Source of the DNA: Arthrobacter sp. GMC3
GTDB taxonomy: Bacteria > Actinomycetota > Actinomycetes > Actinomycetales > Micrococcaceae
Assembly: GCF_002929305.1 (NCBI RefSeq)
Contig: NZ_PJIO01000003.1
Location: 186,001 to 250,000 of the forward strand
Reading direction: 5' to 3'
DNA: 64,000 bases
Numbering within the stretch: position 1 is the stretch's first letter; each line of letters starts with the position of its first letter. Positions 60,600 through 64,000 of this stretch are shown here, piece by piece. The translations under genes and the position numbers were made by a program. Below the pieces are notes generated by a model. It was not told where the DNA came from, searched no databases, and saw only the letters and a program-made list of their open reading frames with translations.

Positions 60600-61307
60600 C
60601 TACGAACCTGTGATGCTCGTAAACCGCCACAGCGGAATGGTGTTTTTGCCCTGCAGGGTGGCATCCGTCACTGCGGACGGAAGCGTCACGGCAAAGCAGA
60701 TATCCACGGCAGCGCCGGGATCCGCGGCAGTGGCTCCCGCCGGGAGGGCAAGGGAGACGGCACCCGATGTGGTGGTCAACGGCGAATTTGCCGGGACCAA
60801 AACGGTGCCACCTGCAGCAGCCGTACCTGCGGCGGTGCAGTCAGCTTTCGCAACGCCTGACTTGGCCTGGTAAACCAGGGCTGCGTAGAGGCCAGCATGG
60901 TTGACTGGGCTCGGATTTGCTGCCTGCACACCCTCGGCAAGTGTTGCTACCATGGCTTTCGATCCGGCGACCGCGCGGAGCTGCATCGGCGCATACACCG
61001 TGGCTCCTGGCTTTAGGTCTTTGGCTCCGACACTGAACGTCAGCGCACCGCCGTTGGCGGTCTCCTGATCCGACCACAATGCGGCACCTGCAGCACCCGT
61101 AAAGGTGTTCTGTTGCATCTGGTAAATGCCCGTTCCCGGGTTGCCTGGTCCGTCTGCCCCGCCGGTGGAGCCGAAGACCCATTCATTGTCGGTCCAGGCT
61201 GCCAGAGTGAAGGCCGCGCCAACACCCAAGACCAGGCCCCCTGCCAGCAAAGCTCGAGCCTTTGTTGAAAAACCCTTTGATTTTGTCCTACTCGTTCCAC
61301 TCTTCAA
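60600..61307 (-). CDS. SipW-dependent exported protein
   Basis: 235 residues. A basic start and hydrophobic core (ARALLAGGLVLGVGAAFTLA) end in [12 protein letters not shown], the cleavage-site motif shared with the 57451-59211 protein. The mature domain is Ala/Gly/Thr-rich with two Cys (KADCTAAG, DICFAVT). TasA-like fibre proteins have the same SipW pairing, but similarity beyond the signal is not evident. First gene of the operon, facing the AT-rich region 61308-61645. Confidence 0.78.
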   Translation of the reverse strand: MKSGTSRTKSKGFSTKARALLAGGLVLGVGAAFTLAAWTDNEWVFGSTGGADGPGNPGTGIYQMQQNTFTGAAGAALWSDQETANGGALTFSVGAKDLKPGATVYAPMQLRAVAGSKAMVATLAEGVQAANPSPVNHAGLYAALVYQAKSGVAKADCTAAGTAAAGGTVLVPANSPLTTTSGAVSLALPAGATAADPGAAVDICFAVTLPSAVTDATLQGKNTIPLWRFTSITGS

Positions 61308-61645
61308 GATACTGCCCCCAAAACTGTATTAACCAACCCCCAGCGGATCGGAAACATCAGAATCAATCAGAATTGAATACTTGTCTTTTCGATTCCAATA
61401 GTTCGAATCAACCATTCCGCAATAGGAATGTCAAATTTAAATCAGACATGCTCCAAAAAAATTCAAAAGGGGCGACAATACCCTTACAATAAATCCTATG
61501 AAACCAAAGTTAATAGATGCTGTCAATAGAGGTTCGGTTTTTTAGGCAATGATTTCGAGTGGTGAAACTGTCTATATATCAAGGGCTTTGTCCGAAAGGT
61601 TCATTTGGAGAAAAGCGAATTGCCCTTTTGGATGAACGGTGGCCC
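61308..61645. promoter_or_regulatory. AT-rich upstream region of the SipW operon
   Basis: 338 bp clearly richer in A and T than anything nearby, with runs such as CAAATTTAAAT and AAAAAAATTCAAAA. No gene is present. It must hold the SipW-operon promoter; the nudK gene ends at its far side. The low GC suggests a promoter under silencing (Lsr2-like) or an acquired segment. Confidence 0.55.
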
Positions 61646-62347
61646 TTAGAGTAGACGATTAAGTGCTGCCCACTGAAGAAGGATGACTGTCTTGCCGTCG
61701 ACTATTCTTCCGTCGGCGGTCATGGCCAGGGCGTCATCAAAGGGAATCTCGATCACTTCAATGTCCTCGCCTTCCTCCTCCACTCCCCCTCCGGTGCCGC
61801 TCAGATCGTTTGGCGTGTAGGCGGCCGCGTAGAAATGGACGCGCTCGGTGACCGAACCCGGGCTCATGAACAGATCAAACACGTGCCGTAGTTCACCGAG
61901 CTGAACGCCGAGCTCTTCCATGGCTTCTCGCCGGATGGCGACGTCGGGTGCGTCATCGTCGAGGAGTCCGGCGGCGGCCTCGGTGAGCATGCCGTCTTCG
62001 TGCCCATTGACGTAGGCGGGAAACCTGAATTGCCGGGTGAGCAGGACTGTCCTTCGCAACGGATCGTAGGCGAGCACCGTGGCCCCGTTGCCCCTGTCGT
62101 AGGTTTCCCGCTGCTCAGTCACCAATTTTCCACTGCGCTGGCGGAATGTGTAGGTGGTCCGCCGAAGTACGTGCCAACCATTGGAGGTCACCTCCACGCG
62201 AGTGACCCCAACATCCTTGTTTCGCCCCAAACCCACGCCCACCTGGTCGAGCCCTGTGCGGCCACGGGCATCTGGAATGTCCACGCCTGGCATTCCATGC
62301 TCGGTGCCCGCCATGGTGTTTTGTCCGGTCTTCGTCAATTCAGTCAT
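61646..62347 (-). CDS. nudK: NudK-like GDP-sugar/nucleoside-diphosphate nudix hydrolase
   Basis: 233 residues from ATG 62347. The nudix box is variant (EAAAGLLDDDAPDVAIRREA, MEELG). DRGNGATVLAYDPLRRTVLL, LFMSPGSVTERVHFY and RIVDGKTVILLQWAALNRLL match the E. coli NudK (GDP-mannose pyrophosphatase) layout. The N-terminal ~35 residues before NKDVGVTRVEV are extra and could be an over-long start; MPGVDIPDARG at 62293 is an alternative. Divergent from the DeoR gene. Confidence 0.83.
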   Translation of the reverse strand: MTELTKTGQNTMAGTEHGMPGVDIPDARGRTGLDQVGVGLGRNKDVGVTRVEVTSNGWHVLRRTTYTFRQRSGKLVTEQRETYDRGNGATVLAYDPLRRTVLLTRQFRFPAYVNGHEDGMLTEAAAGLLDDDAPDVAIRREAMEELGVQLGELRHVFDLFMSPGSVTERVHFYAAAYTPNDLSGTGGGVEEEGEDIEVIEIPFDDALAMTADGRIVDGKTVILLQWAALNRLL

Positions 62348-62394
62348 GCCCATTACAATAGTGCAAGAACATGAACAACTCGGAAGGAACAAGA

Positions 62395-63156
62395 ATGCTT
62401 GCCGCGGAACGCCATGCGCTTCTTCTCACCCGTCTGGCCCGCGACGGAAAACTTGTCGCCAAGGACATCGCGACCGAACTGCACCTCTCCCCGGACAGCA
62501 TTCGCCGGGATCTGCGGGAACTTGCCGCGGCCGGCCTGTGTCAGCGTGTCTACGGCGGGGCGTTGCCGGTCTCTGCGGCCATTGCCGACTACGCCACCCG
62601 GGCCGGCATCGAAGTCGCGAGCAAGGACCAGCTTGCCCAGGCAGCTGTGCGGCTTATCGACCCCGGCAGCACCGTGATTCTCGACGGCGGTACCACCAAC
62701 CTCGCCGTCGCTAGGGCCCTCCCGCCGGATCTGTTTTGCACCGTGATTACCCATAGCCCCACCATCGCCTCGGCGCTACTTGACCATTCGGGGATCGAGG
62801 TCATCATCCTGGGCGGGCGCCTGTTCAAACACTCCGCGGTAACCTGTGGCGCGGCCGCCATGGAAGCCGCTCAAACCATCTCGGCAGATCTGTTCTTGCT
62901 CGGCGTCGCTGGCGTCCACGCCAGCGAGGGGCTCACCACCGGCGACGTCGAGGAGGCGGCCATGAAACGGGCCCTTGCTTCGAGGGCAGCCGAAACATAC
63001 GCCCTGGCCAGTACAGAAAAAGTGGGCGCCATGTCCCGCTTCAGGATTCTGCCGTTTGAACAACTCGCCGGCATCGTCACCAACCACCCCGCACACGATC
63101 CAACCTTGCTAGAACTTCAGGAGCTCGGCGTTGCCATCATCAATGCGGCCAGCTGA
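62395..63156 (+). CDS. DeoR-family regulator
   Basis: 253 residues from ATG 62395, preceded by GGAAGGAA. HTH: RHALLLTRLARDGKLVAKDI, ELHLSPDSIRRDLRELAAAG, RVYGGALP. The sensor is the phosphosugar-isomerase-like DeoR C-terminus (ILDGGTTNLAVARALPP, LFLLGVAGVHASEGLTTGDV, STEKVGAMSRFRI). It senses a phosphorylated sugar. No sugar operon follows within the window; its target may be the divergent nudK or genes elsewhere. Confidence 0.88.
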   Translation: MLAAERHALLLTRLARDGKLVAKDIATELHLSPDSIRRDLRELAAAGLCQRVYGGALPVSAAIADYATRAGIEVASKDQLAQAAVRLIDPGSTVILDGGTTNLAVARALPPDLFCTVITHSPTIASALLDHSGIEVIILGGRLFKHSAVTCGAAAMEAAQTISADLFLLGVAGVHASEGLTTGDVEEAAMKRALASRAAETYALASTEKVGAMSRFRILPFEQLAGIVTNHPAHDPTLLELQELGVAIINAAS

Positions 63157-63324
63157 CTGCAATACTTGTTCCCAGACACGCCGCTCAACCCCAGGCAGAG
63201 AAAGGGGTGGCAGGTGCTTCCCAACGCGAAAGGTGCCCCGATGGTTGCATGGACCGAGGCGGAACTGAGCACCGTGAGCCTGACGGCCCGTGGGGTAATC
63301 CTGAGTTTGCTGGTCAGCAACCAC

Positions 63325-63411
63325 CCCAAGCCGGTGGAGTTCGTTGACGCGTTCCCTATGACGGCAACCGGGAAAATCCAGAAGAACTTGCTGCGCGAAC
63401 AGCTGAACTAG
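63325..63411 (+). pseudogene. Acyl-CoA synthetase C-terminal remnant
   Basis: 28 codons: PKPVEFVDAFPMTATGKIQK and NLLREQLN, the very end of an AMP-forming acyl-CoA ligase including the catalytic Lys in GKIQK. The preceding sequence is not related. An isolated fragment between the DeoR gene and the glycosyltransferase. Confidence 0.7.
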
Positions 63412-63436
63412 ACCACGCCACTAGGGTGGCCCGGAA

Positions 63437-64000
63437 TCAGTCTTCAAGCTCCGTGAGCAAAGTGTTGTTGGCGGCGTCCTGGGCCACCACCCCGCCCAGC
63501 TGCTCCGCGGCCTGCCGATATTCGGGAGTACCAAGAATCGCAGTAATTGCTTTGGCGATTGTTGCAGCAGATGCCCGGCGCGATACGGCCGCACCAGCTC
63601 CGCGCTCGGTGACCCGCACGGCGTTGTCCGCCTGGTCTCGCCCGTGGTGAAGAATCACTAGTGGCAGCCCGGCGGCAAGCGCCTTGATCACAGTGCCGTG
63701 TCCCCCATGGGTGACCACCAGCCTGGCCTGGGACAAGACCTCGCGGTGCGGGGCAGAGGCCATCACGCTCACATTCGCCGGTGCACGGATTGCTTCGGGC
63801 GCGATGGCCGGGCCCACCGTCACCAGGCCCCGCACCGGAAGTGTTCCCAGCGCATCAGCAACCCTTTGCAGGCACGCAGCCTGATTTTGAAAAGTCGACG
63901 ACATGGCGACCAGGACCAGCGGTGCATCACCTGCCGGCGGAGTCCACGGCTTATCAGATGCCCACACGGGATCGTCAAGGATCGGCCCCACATCGCGGGC
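63437..64000 (-). CDS. GT1-family (MGT-type) glycosyltransferase, C-terminal part
   Basis: About 188 residues visible; the gene runs off the right edge. ANVSVMASAPHREVLSQARL, VVTHGGHGTVIKALAAGLPL and HHGRDQADNAVRV form the nucleotide-sugar-binding C-terminal lobe of UDP-glucuronosyl/macrolide-type transferases. It probably glycosylates a small hydrophobic molecule. The start and acceptor lobe are not in view. Confidence 0.85.
   Translation of the reverse strand, partial: ARDVGPILDDPVWASDKPWTPPAGDAPLVLVAMSSTFQNQAACLQRVADALGTLPVRGLVTVGPAIAPEAIRAPANVSVMASAPHREVLSQARLVVTHGGHGTVIKALAAGLPLVILHHGRDQADNAVRVTERGAGAAVSRRASAATIAKAITAILGTPEYRQAAEQLGGVVAQDAANNTLLTELED

Noticed and set aside
60504..60630. 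Longer sipW start at 60630
   Set aside because: It would overlap the preceding gene by about 30 nt and add a hydrophilic extension not typical of the family, although it cannot be fully excluded.

Overview
The window is high-GC actinobacterial DNA, most like the Micrococcaceae (Arthrobacter and relatives). The reasons are the GC-rich third codon positions, frequent GTG starts, short intergenic gaps, sugar ABC operons that lack their own ATPase (as in actinobacteria that share one MsiK-type ATPase), a PadR/DUF1048/DrrAB-type cassette, an ECF42-type sigma factor beside a DGPF/YCII gene, and a SipW-type secretion locus. Species cannot be named from the sequence alone.

Layout. 1-9.3 kb is housekeeping-like: an SGNH hydrolase tail, a 54-bp tandem repeat, OsmC, MscS channel, truncated hemoglobin, two acyl-CoA thioesterases, the YCII/sigma pair, the ABC-F factor EttA, a lipoprotein and an SSB paralogue. 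At 9.49 kb lies tRNA-Arg(UCU). A 36-bp copy of its 3' end recurs at 17.19 kb, so 9.53-17.23 kb reads as an integrated island. It carries a tiny excisionase, a nonsense-truncated tyrosine integrase, a KAP-family P-loop NTPase, a convergent OLD-type ATPase/TOPRIM protein, and a HigA-like antitoxin beside a broken HigB-like toxin. This is the most likely place for a defence function.

17.3-21.4 kb holds an AbgT-family transporter and an M17 aminopeptidase between two diverged copies of a ~120-bp repeat. 21.9-27.4 kb is a sugar ABC operon with a 2-hydroxyacid dehydrogenase, controlled by an unusual DeoR-HTH/LacI-sensor regulator with TGAACA operator elements. 28-36.8 kb mixes aldo/keto reductases, several deletion-scarred gene remnants, a TetR regulator with a divergent E1alpha-E1beta-E2 2-oxoacid dehydrogenase operon, and a DHFR-like reductase. 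37-40 kb has a lipoprotein polysaccharide deacetylase and an AI-2E-family permease.

40.1-43.7 kb is an arsenic locus (arsR divergent from acr3-arsC-flavoprotein) with a long inverted-repeat operator and a truncated GNAT gene. 43.9-49.7 kb holds a tautomerase, a glycine-zipper protein, a possible channel-like membrane protein, an alpha/beta hydrolase and the PadR-DUF1048-ABC exporter operon. 49.9-55.9 kb is a LacI-controlled alpha-glucoside operon (binding protein, two permeases, GH13 glucosidase). 56.1-57.3 kb is luxS-mtnN, which together convert S-adenosylhomocysteine to homocysteine and the AI-2 precursor. 57.4-61.3 kb is a SipW-type signal peptidase with two probable SipW substrates and an LSTTG-anchored surface protein. 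The window ends with a NudK-like nudix hydrolase, a divergent DeoR regulator, an acyl-CoA synthetase remnant and a partial glycosyltransferase.

All calls were made by eye from the sequence. No database search was run.
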